Source: Leptospiraceae bacterium
Lineage (GTDB): Bacteria; Spirochaetota; Leptospiria; Turneriellales; Turneriellaceae
Assembly: GCA_025055765.1 (NCBI GenBank)
Contig: JANWWS010000004.1
Location: 185,478 to 249,477, forward strand
Direction of reading: 5' to 3'
DNA: 64,000 nucleotides
The notes below the pieces were generated by a model. That model was not told where the DNA came from. It searched no databases and saw only the letters and a list, made by a program, of their open reading frames with translations. The translations under genes and the position numbers were made by a program. Shown piece by piece: positions 25,762-35,239 of this stretch (positions are counted from its first letter, which is position 1; the number at the start of each line of letters is the position of its first letter).

Positions 25762-27297
25762 ATGGATTTCCTGCACGAGCTACGCCGAAGCTTTCCCGAA
25801 CTTTTTGATCACCTAGAGGAAATCCTGCGCCATTTTCCCTTCGTTGAGAAATGGTTCCTACAAGGTCCCCTGCGCCCCCTCCTTGAAGAAGAAAGCAAAA
25901 ATCTCCTTTCCCATCTCAAGGAAAAACTAAAACCCTACCAGAACACCCTCCCTGTTTTTGCTAGCTTACCCCCAAAAGGACTAGCCCGTGAAGAAATATG
26001 GAAACTCCTAAGCCAAATGCAACAAACTGAGATGGGTTGGCAAAAAGGTCTAGCCTCTGGGGCGGTCTATCACGGCTCCCCAGAACACATTGCCCTCTTA
26101 AACGAAGCCTATTCTCTTTTTTCTCAGGTAAATCCACTTCACTTTGACCTCTGGCCTTCCGCAAGCAAAATGGAAAGCGAAATAATTTCCATGGCAGCCC
26201 ACCTCTTTACAGAAAACTTATCCCCTGAGGAAAAGGAGGAGATCTGTGGCTCCATCACCTCAGGAGGCACAGAAAGTATAATTCTGGCCATGAAGGCCTA
26301 CCGGGACCAAGCTAGGGAAGAAAGGGGGATAAAACAAGGCGAGATTATTATACCACAAACAGCCCATGTGGCTTTTGAGAAGGCAGCACATTACCTAGGG
26401 CTTGTGGTACGCAAGGTGGGTGTGGATGACAACTACCGTGCCCGGGTAGATGAGGTGAAAAAAGCCATCCAACACTCCACCATCTGCCTTGTAGGCTCTG
26501 CCCCCGCTTTCCCCCACGGAAGTATAGATCCCATTGAGGAATTATCAGAACTCGCCTTTCGTCATGGTATTGGCTTCCACACGGATGCCTGCCTTGGAGG
26601 ATTTATCCTGCCTTTTGCTAAAAAACTAGGCTATGAGATACCAGCCTTCGATTTCTCCTTGAGAGGGGTAACCTCTCTTTCCGCAGATACTCACAAATAT
26701 GGCTATGCAGCTAAAGGTACCTCAATTATATTATACCGCACCAAGAAACTACGCCAGTATCAATATTTTACGGCAACGGATTGGCCTGGGGGGTTATATT
26801 TTTCCCCCACAATGGCTGGTTCCCGTCCGGGGGGGCTTCTTGCGGCATGTTACGCCGCAATGCTCTCTTTAGGTTATGAGGGCTATTTGGCAAATACGCA
26901 AAAAATCCTGCATACAGCCCAAAAAATCCGTGATGGGATTGCCCAAATACCTCATCTTAAATTAATTGGTAACCCCCTATTTATTATTACCTTTACCTCA
27001 AATTCGCCACATCTCGACATATATCAAGTTTTAGACAACATGAGCCAAAGAGGGTATTCCCTCAATGGGCTACAACGTCCGAGGGCGATTCATTTGGCGG
27101 TCACCTTACGGCACTGCGAGGCTGACTTTGTGGAGAGATTTTTACACGATTTAACCGAGGCAGTTCGGCAATGCTATGGCAAACCTGCTAGCGAAGGCAC
27201 ACTCGCCCCTGTCTATGGCCTTGCCGAAAGTCTACCCATACGAGGGGCCATCCACCAGTTACTAAAAACCCTGCTCGACGCCTATTACAGTACCTAA
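25762..27297 (+). CDS. PLP-dependent lyase, sphingosine-1-phosphate-lyase-like
   Basis: Group II PLP enzyme of the Dpl1/SPL type: ASGAVYHGS followed by the region ending PSASKMESE (about 98-140), TSGGTESIILAMKAYRD (167-182), FHTDACLGGF (D275) and the Schiff-base DTHKYGYAAKG (K312). Eukaryotic SPL retro-aldol-cleaves sphingosine-1-phosphate into a fatty aldehyde and phosphoethanolamine. Glutamate-decarboxylase-type enzymes are the close alternative, but the VYHG and KMESE motifs favour SPL. No membrane anchor is apparent at the N-terminus. It is 1 base after the kinase gene. Confidence 0.83.
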   Translation: MDFLHELRRSFPELFDHLEEILRHFPFVEKWFLQGPLRPLLEEESKNLLSHLKEKLKPYQNTLPVFASLPPKGLAREEIWKLLSQMQQTEMGWQKGLASGAVYHGSPEHIALLNEAYSLFSQVNPLHFDLWPSASKMESEIISMAAHLFTENLSPEEKEEICGSITSGGTESIILAMKAYRDQAREERGIKQGEIIIPQTAHVAFEKAAHYLGLVVRKVGVDDNYRARVDEVKKAIQHSTICLVGSAPAFPHGSIDPIEELSELAFRHGIGFHTDACLGGFILPFAKKLGYEIPAFDFSLRGVTSLSADTHKYGYAAKGTSIILYRTKKLRQYQYFTATDWPGGLYFSPTMAGSRPGGLLAACYAAMLSLGYEGYLANTQKILHTAQKIRDGIAQIPHLKLIGNPLFIITFTSNSPHLDIYQVLDNMSQRGYSLNGLQRPRAIHLAVTLRHCEADFVERFLHDLTEAVRQCYGKPASEGTLAPVYGLAESLPIRGAIHQLLKTLLDAYYST

Positions 27298-27310
27298 TTC
27301 TCCAATAAAG

Positions 27311-27340
27311 TTGACAGCTTTCCGCCCTTAAAGGTGTATA
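27311..27340 (+). promoter_or_regulatory. Candidate ubiB promoter, leaderless type
   Basis: A consensus -35 TTGACA (27311-27316) is followed by TGTATA at 18 bases (27335-27340); the overlapping TATACC is at 20. The ATG is 9 bases after the former. No ribosome site precedes the ATG. Confidence 0.35.
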
Positions 27341-27349
27341 CCACTCGTT

Positions 27350-29038
27350 ATGCGCCTTCGCCGACCTATTTCCGAGATGCGCCGGCTGCTACAGGTAGCC
27401 ACGATTATTTTTGATTTTGCCATTGATATTTTCATCAGCCGCATGTACCGCACACGCGGCTTACGTCCTCGGCCATTGTGGAAGCGCTTACTTGCGTTCT
27501 TATTGCGATGGATCTTTCGTCGGGGAAAAGGTACCCGCAGCTTTGCAGTAGAACTTAGGCTTACCTTAGAAAGACTTGGCCCTACCTATATTAAGTTAGG
27601 GCAGATTTTATCTCTACGGGAAGACATTTTACCAGAATCAATCACGCGCGAATTACGCAAACTCCAGTCTGATGTACCTCCTTTTCCTTTTGTCGAAGTA
27701 AAGCGCGTAATTGAAAACGAGTTTAACCTTCCCCTGTCGATGATCTTTAGCAAATTTGAGGAAGAACCCATTGCCGCTGCCTCCTTAGCTCAGGCACATG
27801 TCGCCTGGCTGCGGGATGGCACCAAAGCTGTGGTCAAGGTTCAAAGACCGGGGATTGTTCCTATAATCATGAACGATTTGAGTATTATTAAAAAGATAGC
27901 AGCCCTGCTCATGTACATCCCCTTTATTCGGGATTTTCGCCCTGACCGTTTCGCGGAAGAATTTGCTAACTACACGATGCGTGAGCTTGACTTTCGCCAG
28001 GAGGGTAAACATGCGGACATATTCCGCCGCAACTTTCAAGGTTTTGACAAGCTCATAGTACCTAAAATTTATTGGGAATATACCTCCACCAAAGTCTTAA
28101 CAATGGAATTTATTGAAGGTGTAAAACCAGATGACACAGAAAAACTGCGCCGCTTAGGGGTTAATGGATACGAGATGGCCAAGTTAGGGGCTGATATTGT
28201 CATTAAACAACTTTTCATTGATGGCTTTTTCCATGGCGACCCCCATCCGGGTAATCTCTTTGTGGTTGGCAATGACCGCTTTGGTATGATTGATTTAGGC
28301 ATGATTGGTTCTTTCACCCGCCAGACCAAAAGAGCCATGTTTCTCTATTACTACCACTTGATTATCCAAGATTTTGAGACCTCGGCAAAGTACATGGTGG
28401 GTCTTACCGAACCCACCCCTAACGCAGATATCAAAGGTTTTATGAAAGAAATCGTAGAGATAGGAAAAAATTGGTATGGGGCAGGATTTAAGCAGTACTC
28501 TCTTGGCCGACTGATCCTGGATGCCCTTAATCAGGGAGCAACCTACAAGCTTTATTTTAATAACGATGTAGTACTGGCCATAAAGGCCATTGTCACTATT
28601 GAAGCTGTAGCCCATATCCTACACCCAGGGGTCGACCTAGCGGAAATATCCCGGCCAATGATGACGAGAATTTTTTTAGAGCAATTTTCTCCATGGAGGG
28701 CCATCCAGGCCTTGCTAAGAGCTCTACCTGACTACGTGGAATTTCAAGATGAAGCCCCTCGTAAGCTACTTAAGGCCATTGATATGTTCTCAAGTGGAAA
28801 ACTGCAAGTGGAGGTCACAGAAGCCCCGAAACAGGAAGGAAAAAACCATCTCAAATCCCCTCTCTTTTACTTTAGCCTAGCTAGTTTTTTTACGGGAATT
28901 TTCTTTTCCATTAGCCCCTATACGCCGGGTCCCGTGATCACCTCCCTACCGGGGCTCATGGGCATTCCTATCTTAACCTTACTTATGTTTCTCCTTTCTT
29001 TTGCTGGGTTTTTTTGGCAACTGTGGAGAATGCGTTAG
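27350..29038 (+). CDS. UbiB/ABC1/AarF atypical kinase-like protein
   Basis: A kinase-like fold with the UbiB KxGQ hallmark in YIKLGQILSLREDILP (about 82-97), an alanine-rich loop (AAASLAQAHVAWL) and the DFDPH-like HGDPHPGNLF catalytic region. The last 60 residues hold two hydrophobic helices, as in family members that bind the membrane. UbiB proteins support ubiquinone or menaquinone biosynthesis by an ATPase-type activity. Length (562) is usual. A possible leaderless promoter precedes it. It overlaps the 3' end of the convergent FAD oxidoreductase by 4 bases. Confidence 0.92.
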   Translation: MRLRRPISEMRRLLQVATIIFDFAIDIFISRMYRTRGLRPRPLWKRLLAFLLRWIFRRGKGTRSFAVELRLTLERLGPTYIKLGQILSLREDILPESITRELRKLQSDVPPFPFVEVKRVIENEFNLPLSMIFSKFEEEPIAAASLAQAHVAWLRDGTKAVVKVQRPGIVPIIMNDLSIIKKIAALLMYIPFIRDFRPDRFAEEFANYTMRELDFRQEGKHADIFRRNFQGFDKLIVPKIYWEYTSTKVLTMEFIEGVKPDDTEKLRRLGVNGYEMAKLGADIVIKQLFIDGFFHGDPHPGNLFVVGNDRFGMIDLGMIGSFTRQTKRAMFLYYYHLIIQDFETSAKYMVGLTEPTPNADIKGFMKEIVEIGKNWYGAGFKQYSLGRLILDALNQGATYKLYFNNDVVLAIKAIVTIEAVAHILHPGVDLAEISRPMMTRIFLEQFSPWRAIQALLRALPDYVEFQDEAPRKLLKAIDMFSSGKLQVEVTEAPKQEGKNHLKSPLFYFSLASFFTGIFFSISPYTPGPVITSLPGLMGIPILTLLMFLLSFAGFFWQLWRMR

Positions 29039-30126
29039 AAAAAACGAAAAACCGTAAATGGGTTTTCTACTTCATTTTCCTTTCGTGGGCCCTTCTTTAA
29101 GAGATCTTCGAGGAAGGGTATAATACCAAGGGATAGAGAAATACCGTGCCCCCCCCAACCTGCATTCCAAAAAAAATTTGTTATCTTGGGATCAAAGCCA
29201 ACGACAGGTCGATGATCCCGAGTGAAGGTTCGCAAACAAGTGTGGGAGGTGACTATTTCGAAATCGGCAAAATAAGGAAGATGGGTCTGCAAAATATGCA
29301 GCATTTTATACCTCATATTTGGGTTTTCTACGTAATCACCAGGAGCACAGGCAGTTTGATCCCCAGGGGTTGCCAAGATATACTCGCCCGCTGGTCGAAG
29401 GTAAAAGTCATGATGTTCATCCCAAATTACAGGAAGCTCTCGAGGCAAAGCCTTACTTTCGGGAGGCTTTAAGTAAAAAAGATGTCTTTTGTGGGGTATA
29501 ATGGCAACTTGAGAGCCAACCATAGCACCCACATGAGCTGCCCAGGCACCAGCCGCATTGATGAAAATATCTTGGCTCCTAATTCCAAAACTTTTTGTCT
29601 TCTTTGTGCTTTTTGAAAAAAGCACAAGCTCATCAAGCAGGGTTGCCTTATAATGCAAGGTTAATAGCTCATGCTCCCAAAAAAGCTTAATACCAGCTAA
29701 TTGACATTGGTTGAGCAAAAAACCTGCAAGTGCCCTAAGATCAATAATCCCATTGGCCGCAAGAAATTCCCCGGAAAAGGAGCTGCCATCCGGAAATACG
29801 TAAGAAAAAGAGCGTGGGACAAGACCATCAGGTAGCTCGTGATTGGCTCCTCCATAGCTATAGTCTTTTTCCAGAGCTCGAATTAAAAGACCACAGGGCT
29901 TTAATATATGAGGAAAGGCCAAGAGCGTTTTTATGGTTTCTTTTTGCCATTTTCCCAAAAAGGGATCCGCCTCATAGCTACGGCCTATCGCAGCGTTGCG
30001 CCCCGAGGTATGGTAGAAGGCCTCATGGGCCATGTCAAAGAGAAAGGTTTCAAAGCCTGCTTTTTGGGCCGCAAGAGAGGCACTTAACCCTGCTACACCA
30101 CAACCCACCACATAGGCACGGGGCAT
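29035..30126 (-). CDS. FAD-dependent oxidoreductase of the DAO family
   Basis: The Rossmann FAD-binding motif VVGCGVAGLSA (6-16) starts the protein, and a C-terminal FAD-contacting block NAGWGGHGISLSLGI closes it, as in D-amino-acid-oxidase-like enzymes (glycine oxidase, D-amino acid dehydrogenase). The HTSGRNAA segment follows the FAD domain. It oxidises amines or alpha-hydroxy acids; the substrate is unknown. Its ATG overlaps the RND pump stop as TAATG, so it is the second gene of that operon, which is unusual. Confidence 0.87.
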   Translation of the reverse strand: MPRAYVVGCGVAGLSASLAAQKAGFETFLFDMAHEAFYHTSGRNAAIGRSYEADPFLGKWQKETIKTLLAFPHILKPCGLLIRALEKDYSYGGANHELPDGLVPRSFSYVFPDGSSFSGEFLAANGIIDLRALAGFLLNQCQLAGIKLFWEHELLTLHYKATLLDELVLFSKSTKKTKSFGIRSQDIFINAAGAWAAHVGAMVGSQVAIIPHKRHLFYLKPPESKALPRELPVIWDEHHDFYLRPAGEYILATPGDQTACAPGDYVENPNMRYKMLHILQTHLPYFADFEIVTSHTCLRTFTRDHRPVVGFDPKITNFFWNAGWGGHGISLSLGIIPFLEDLLKKGPRKENEVENPFTVFRFF

Positions 30127-33100
30127 TATTTCCTTTCTTGCTTTTCCCTTAAATCTCGATAAATAGGTTTTTCGTTAGGGAAATCAGGTGGTCCAAGGCG
30201 ATGTGCTGCTAAGACTTTAAGCTCCTCGAAGGGATTTTCTTCTTCCAGTTTTTCTTTGCCTACAAGGCTCATATCGTAGTTCGGTCTAAAGCGACTTTCT
30301 ATAGCCTCTCTTACCTTGTCGATTGCCCCAAAAACAGCAGGAACAACGAAGATGGTGAGCAAGGTAGAAACGACAAGCCCTCCGATTATGGAAATCCCCA
30401 TAGCTTGGCGCATCTTACTCACTTCGTCTAGCCCAAGAGCCGTTGGTAAAATGCCGGCAATCATGGCATAAGAAGTCATTAAGATAGGTCTAAGACGTAG
30501 CTGACCAGCCCTGTAGATGGCCTCCGATCGCTTCATGCCATGTCGAATACCTACCACGGCATAGTCCACTAGTAAAATCGAATTTTTTGTAACTAGTCCC
30601 ATAAGTAAAATAACGCCAATCATGCTAAAGATATTGAGCATCTGACCAGTTATAGCAAGAGACAAAAATGCTCCCGAAACAGCAGGGGGGATAGCCAGAA
30701 GGATCGTAAGGGGAGTAATAAAAGACTCATAAAGAGAACTCAACACTAAATAAATAAATAAAAGAGCTAAGGCAAAGGCTATCAGCATGTTTTCCACTAA
30801 TTCCCGAAAATCTTTGGCTTGGCCCCAAAAGGCATAACTAATACCAGAAGGTGGCGGTAATTCCTTTTCTAAAATTCTCCTGGCTTTCTCTTCGGCGCTT
30901 TGGATAGCTCCATTTGCTGAGAGATTTGCCCTTATTTGAATAATGCGAGAGCGATCCTGCCGACTAATACGGGCAGGACCGGTGGCCATCTTGCCTACGG
31001 AAATATAGGAGAGGGGAATTAAGCGATTAGTTTGGTTGGGCACATAGGTTTTTTCATATGCTTCTTTTAAATTCCGCTGGTCATTCCTCAGGCGCAGGAG
31101 GATTTCGTATTCCTTCCCTTTTTCGTAGTACTTGCCCACAACACCCCCTGCAATGTGGTAGCGCAACTCACTTCCCGCCACGGCAGGTGAGACACCCACT
31201 TGCTGCATTTTATCACTACGTAACTTTACTTGAAATTCCGGCTTGCCGGGACGATAGTCGGTATCCACATCAATGAGATCATCTATTTCGGCAAGTTTGT
31301 GTTGTAGTTTTTTCGCGTATTCCTCAAGTTGCTGCAAATCCTGCCCCATGAGGTTTAAGTTAAAAGGATATTGCACACCCCCACCCACAGGGCTGTAGTC
31401 ATTAACCGATGGACGGGCAAAGGCATAGTTCTTTAATATCTCACGAAAACGTTTTTTCATTTCATCGGTGGAGATCTTTCGGTATTTAAGCTCCACCATG
31501 CGCACCATAATCGTTGCTTGATTTGATAATCCATCGCTTGTGCCAACAACTGCTGCCAATATGTCTATTTCTGGAAAAACAGCGAGTTTTTGGACAATTT
31601 CTTCTGTTACCTCCCTTGTACCATCTAAACTCGTGCCCGGCGGTAGTTCAAGTGAAATGAGGAACTCTCCTGTGTCATTTGGTGGCAAAAAGGTTTTCTT
31701 TATAATTAATAGACTCGCACAAGATCCCAAAAATACTAGAGTTGTTATACCAACCACCACCAAGGGTTTTCTTAAAGCAAAGTGCATCGTTCTATCATAA
31801 AGCGCATCTAAAACATCTTGAAATTTGGAAAAGTAGCGGATAATTATATTGGGTCTTGCGTGCACATCTCGGCCGGCAAAATAAGCAGAAAGCATGGGAG
31901 CAACCGTAAGGGCATCAAAGGTGGAGACAAGCAGAGCAAAAACAACGGTAAATCCAAACTGCTTAAAAAACTGCCCCACAATCCCCTGCAGAAACCCAAC
32001 CGGCAGAAAGACAGCTATCACGGTGGCCGAGGTCGCAATGACTGCTAAAAAAACCTCCATGGTTCCTTTCTCAGCTGCTTTAACAGGGTGATGTCCTGCT
32101 TCGAGTTTTTTAAAGATGTTTTCTCTAACCACAATCGCATCATCAATTAGAAGCCCAATGACCAAGGTGAGAGCAAGGAGGGTCATGAGGTTAATGGTAA
32201 AGTCCATTATAAGCATTAAGATAAAAGCTCCTAGAAGAGAATTAGGTAGAGCAAGACCTGTGATAATTGTCGAGCGAACATTTCCTAAGAAGAGATAAAC
32301 CACGCCTACAGCTAAAATAATTCCCAAAATTAAATCAAAAAAGACAGAATCTATATTTAACTTAATAGAGCGTGAACCATCTCTAACTAATATGAGCTCT
32401 GCTTTCTCTGGTAGGAGGGAAAGCTTTTTATTTATCTCCATTATTTTTTTCTTTGTTTTTTCGGCCACCTCAACGGTATTTGCTTTTGATTGTTTGAACA
32501 CATCAATAAATAAGGCCTGTCGTTTTTCCCTGCGGAGGGTTTTTGGATCAATAGATTTACCCTGAGCCTGGGCTTGTTCATAGCGCTGGTTTTCCTCAGG
32601 GGTTGGCCCATACAAAAAGGCATAGGTCTTGGGATCCTCTGTCGTATCTATTACCTGGGCAACCTGACGCAACCGCACAAAGCTACCTACGTCTCCCCCA
32701 AACGAGATGACAGCATTTTCTATTTGTTCAAGGCTCTCAAAGCGCCCTAAGGTACGAAACGATAACTCTCGAGAACCAAATTCATACTTACCAACAGGTA
32801 CATTTACCCCCCAATTGCGCAGGGCTTGAGCCACCCATAGAGCGGCTAGGTTGTAGGCATTAAGTTTATTGCGATCGACCTCCACTTGAATTTGGCGCTT
32901 TACCCCACCCAAGATTTTTACCGCTCCCACCTGAGCTATTTGCTCTAATGGTATTTTCACAAGCTCATCTGCAATCTCATAGAGCCGCGCTGGAGAGGTT
33001 CCTTCTTTCGCCGTGAGGGAAAGCCTAACCACTGGCTGGTCTGCAGGATCAAAGCGCGTAATTACCGGCTCTTCCATTTCGGATGGTAAGAGGGAACGCA

Positions 33101-33443
33101 GTCGGGCCACCCGATTGCGCACCTGCTGTTCCGCATCTTTAATATCGGCAGAAAGCTCAAACTCACAGATGACTAAAGAGACACCTTCCTGGCTATAGGA
33201 GGAAATTTTTTTGAGCCCTCCCAAGGAAGAGAGTTCCTCTTCCATGGGTTTTGAAATGAGCTCTTCAATTTCCTCGGGACCTGCCCCAACATATACGGAG
33301 GTTATGGTTATAAATGGGATATTTACATCGGGAAATAAATCTACCCCCAGCCGCCTTAGGGATACATAGCCCACAATGGTAATCAAAAGCACAATACTAG
33401 AAACAAAAATGGGCCTTTTAATCGAAAAAGCCGCGATGTTCAT
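30126..33443 (-). CDS. RND-family efflux pump (AcrB/HAE1-like)
   Basis: Length (1105) and duplicated topology fit the inner-membrane hydrophobe/amphiphile exporter family. The proton-relay pair in membrane helix 4 is present (D434-D435 in GLLIDDAIVV). Motifs near the N-terminus (DLFPDVNIPFITI, GAGPEEIEELIS) are typical. A loop of about 35 residues (roughly 275-310), polar and Gln/Glu-rich, looks like an insertion in the porter domain. No adaptor gene is adjacent. It shares its palindromic operator with tolC, 13 kb away. No clear ribosome site is visible. The pump is cotranscribed with a FAD oxidoreductase. Confidence 0.94.
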   Translation of the reverse strand: MNIAAFSIKRPIFVSSIVLLITIVGYVSLRRLGVDLFPDVNIPFITITSVYVGAGPEEIEELISKPMEEELSSLGGLKKISSYSQEGVSLVICEFELSADIKDAEQQVRNRVARLRSLLPSEMEEPVITRFDPADQPVVRLSLTAKEGTSPARLYEIADELVKIPLEQIAQVGAVKILGGVKRQIQVEVDRNKLNAYNLAALWVAQALRNWGVNVPVGKYEFGSRELSFRTLGRFESLEQIENAVISFGGDVGSFVRLRQVAQVIDTTEDPKTYAFLYGPTPEENQRYEQAQAQGKSIDPKTLRREKRQALFIDVFKQSKANTVEVAEKTKKKIMEINKKLSLLPEKAELILVRDGSRSIKLNIDSVFFDLILGIILAVGVVYLFLGNVRSTIITGLALPNSLLGAFILMLIMDFTINLMTLLALTLVIGLLIDDAIVVRENIFKKLEAGHHPVKAAEKGTMEVFLAVIATSATVIAVFLPVGFLQGIVGQFFKQFGFTVVFALLVSTFDALTVAPMLSAYFAGRDVHARPNIIIRYFSKFQDVLDALYDRTMHFALRKPLVVVGITTLVFLGSCASLLIIKKTFLPPNDTGEFLISLELPPGTSLDGTREVTEEIVQKLAVFPEIDILAAVVGTSDGLSNQATIMVRMVELKYRKISTDEMKKRFREILKNYAFARPSVNDYSPVGGGVQYPFNLNLMGQDLQQLEEYAKKLQHKLAEIDDLIDVDTDYRPGKPEFQVKLRSDKMQQVGVSPAVAGSELRYHIAGGVVGKYYEKGKEYEILLRLRNDQRNLKEAYEKTYVPNQTNRLIPLSYISVGKMATGPARISRQDRSRIIQIRANLSANGAIQSAEEKARRILEKELPPPSGISYAFWGQAKDFRELVENMLIAFALALLFIYLVLSSLYESFITPLTILLAIPPAVSGAFLSLAITGQMLNIFSMIGVILLMGLVTKNSILLVDYAVVGIRHGMKRSEAIYRAGQLRLRPILMTSYAMIAGILPTALGLDEVSKMRQAMGISIIGGLVVSTLLTIFVVPAVFGAIDKVREAIESRFRPNYDMSLVGKEKLEEENPFEELKVLAAHRLGPPDFPNEKPIYRDLREKQERK

Positions 33444-33478
33444 AGGCCAGCTTTTTTAGAAAATTCCCTTTGGCAAGT

Positions 33479-33500
33479 TAATTAACCAGTCGGTTAATTA
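33479..33500. promoter_or_regulatory. TetR-type palindromic operator upstream of RND pump
   Basis: Arms TAATTAACC and GGTTAATTA (9 bp, perfect) are spaced by AGTC. The core ATTAACCnnnnGGTTAAT is identical in half-sites and spacing to the site in front of tolC. It lies about 35 bases upstream of the pump start codon. Confidence 0.7.
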
Positions 33501-33604
33501 TTTTCTATTCTGTGATGGGCATTTCTATGTGAACACTCATGAAAACTTAAGAATTTGCTTGCCATTTTGCAAAACTTTAAAATTGCGGTTTGCGGGTGAG
33601 GACT

Positions 33605-34015
33605 ATGGCAAAGTACGACCAAACTAACTCCGTAATTGGGGAAGGCTCCATTTTTGAAGGGAAATTCTACATTGCAGGTAGTCTCCGCATCGATGGCAAA
33701 TTTGAGGGCGAAATCCGCACAGAAGAAGCACTTATTATTGGGGAAACAGGAAAGGTAAAGACCAACATTTCAGCAAAAGAAGTCATTTTAGCAGGTACCC
33801 TCATTGGGGACATCGATGCGAAAGAAGAGGTGCGGATTACCGAATCAGGCCGCATGTTAGGGGATGTGAACACGCCCGTGCTCCATTTGGCAAAAGGTGT
33901 GGTACTAAAAGGCCATGTTAATATCACAGGAGGCCAGAAGAAAGATGTAAAGAAAATTGTAGAAGAAGCTTTTGGTGCCGTAAAGGAATTAGATAAAAAA
34001 GGTATTCCTACTTGA
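33605..34015 (+). CDS. Bactofilin
   Basis: The 136-residue protein is a bactofilin: a central beta-helix of short repeats (SLRIDGKFEGEI, ALIIGETGKVKTNI, VILAGTLIGDIDA, VRITESGRMLGDV) flanked by flexible ends. Bactofilins polymerise into membrane-associated cytoskeletal filaments without nucleotide and help set cell shape. The start is ATG 33605 with GAGG upstream; a longer frame begins at 33590. The next gene is an LysM/M23 peptidase, a pairing known elsewhere for shape control by local cell-wall cleavage. Confidence 0.93.
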   Translation: MAKYDQTNSVIGEGSIFEGKFYIAGSLRIDGKFEGEIRTEEALIIGETGKVKTNISAKEVILAGTLIGDIDAKEEVRITESGRMLGDVNTPVLHLAKGVVLKGHVNITGGQKKDVKKIVEEAFGAVKELDKKGIPT

Positions 34016-34050
34016 GCCGGGAGATATTATATTGAGAATTCCTAGCCGCC

Positions 34051-34056
34051 GATAAT
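34051..34056 (+). promoter_or_regulatory. Possible -10 box directly before the M23 gene
   Basis: GATAAT lies seven bases before the ATG of a gene without a ribosome site. No -35 box at standard spacing is clear (TTGAGA is 13 bases upstream, too close). Confidence 0.25.
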
Positions 34057-34063
34057 TACCTTA

Positions 34064-35239
34064 ATGGAAAAAAAGAGAGGGCAGCTATCTTTTTCTAAGA
34101 TTTGCGACTATATTATCCAATTCTATAACTCCCTAAAAGACCTTTTCCATAAAACTAAAAATAAAAAAGACAAAAACTTTGCCTACCATATAGGCCGTTT
34201 ATCCCTTCTTTATCAAGGTGGGGACAAGCTTTTTTATTTTTGGCATGGACCCAAAGAAAAAAGTGGGAATTTGAGGTTAAGTGTCCTTGGTTTTCTTTTG
34301 TTTTTTCTCCTTATCGCAGTGGGGTCATTATGGCTGTGGCCTGATCCCAAAGCAGAATGGGAACTTACTCCGGGGCTTCAGATCGGTGGCTACGGGGAAA
34401 AAAATTCCCTCAAGCCAGGCCAAACATTTTTTGCAGAGCGTGATGAAGAATTAAAAAGCTTGCTATTGGGATTAAAAACAGAAAAAAAAGGAAAACTAGG
34501 AAAGGACAAAGCCACTACCAGCGTAAAGAAAATCGATTACCGGGTAAAACCAGGAGATACCCTTTCCAAAATTGCCAAGGAACATAACGTATCTGTGGAA
34601 GCAATTGTGGGTGTAAGTAAGATCACAAATCCCGACCGACTACAAGTAGGTCAAACTTTACAGATACCCTCAAGAGATGGCTTTTTCTACCAAGTAAAAA
34701 AAGGAGATAAACTTGCCCAAATTTTAGAGCGCCATAAAGTTGCTTGGGAAAAATTCTTGTCAGAAAACCCTGACATCCACCCTGATTTATTAAATGTAGG
34801 TGACTCTATATTCTTACCCGGTGCAAAACCCCTAAGAGCCTTTTCCTCATGGGTTGTGCCCGTCGCCAGTCGTATTATCACGAGCGGCTATGGCTGGCGC
34901 ACCTGGCCCCAGGAGGCTTTTCACCGAGGCATCGATCTTAAAGCTTATTATACAAAGGTGCGGGCTGCCCGCTCCGGCATAGTGACTTATGCTGGCTGGC
35001 TTGGTGGTTATGGGAAGGTCGTGGTTATTGCTCATGATGCCGGGTATAAGACCCTCTATGCCCATTTAAGTCGAATTTATGTTAAGGAAGGGCAACAGGT
35101 GAGCGGCGGGCAGACCATTGGTATTTCGGGCAACACGGGCTATTCTTTCGGACCCCATCTCCATTTTGAAATCGTAAAAGACGGAGAGAACATAAATCCG
35201 ACTAAGGTACTAAGTGGGCTAATACGGCGAAGGAAATGA
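34064..35239 (+). CDS. LysM and M23 metallopeptidase domain envelope protein
   Basis: A cytoplasmic head of about 65 residues and one membrane helix (about 69-90) precede two LysM domains (YRVKPGDTLSKIAK near 160-205; YQVKKGDKLAQIL near 208-252) and an M23 (LytM) endopeptidase domain with zinc motifs HRGID and HLHFE. The enzyme cleaves peptidoglycan cross-links and LysM holds it on the wall. It lies 48 bases after bactofilin. There is no ribosome site; GATAAT lies 7 bases before the ATG. Its stop overlaps neuB (ATGA). Confidence 0.92.
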   Translation: MEKKRGQLSFSKICDYIIQFYNSLKDLFHKTKNKKDKNFAYHIGRLSLLYQGGDKLFYFWHGPKEKSGNLRLSVLGFLLFFLLIAVGSLWLWPDPKAEWELTPGLQIGGYGEKNSLKPGQTFFAERDEELKSLLLGLKTEKKGKLGKDKATTSVKKIDYRVKPGDTLSKIAKEHNVSVEAIVGVSKITNPDRLQVGQTLQIPSRDGFFYQVKKGDKLAQILERHKVAWEKFLSENPDIHPDLLNVGDSIFLPGAKPLRAFSSWVVPVASRIITSGYGWRTWPQEAFHRGIDLKAYYTKVRAARSGIVTYAGWLGGYGKVVVIAHDAGYKTLYAHLSRIYVKEGQQVSGGQTIGISGNTGYSFGPHLHFEIVKDGENINPTKVLSGLIRRRK

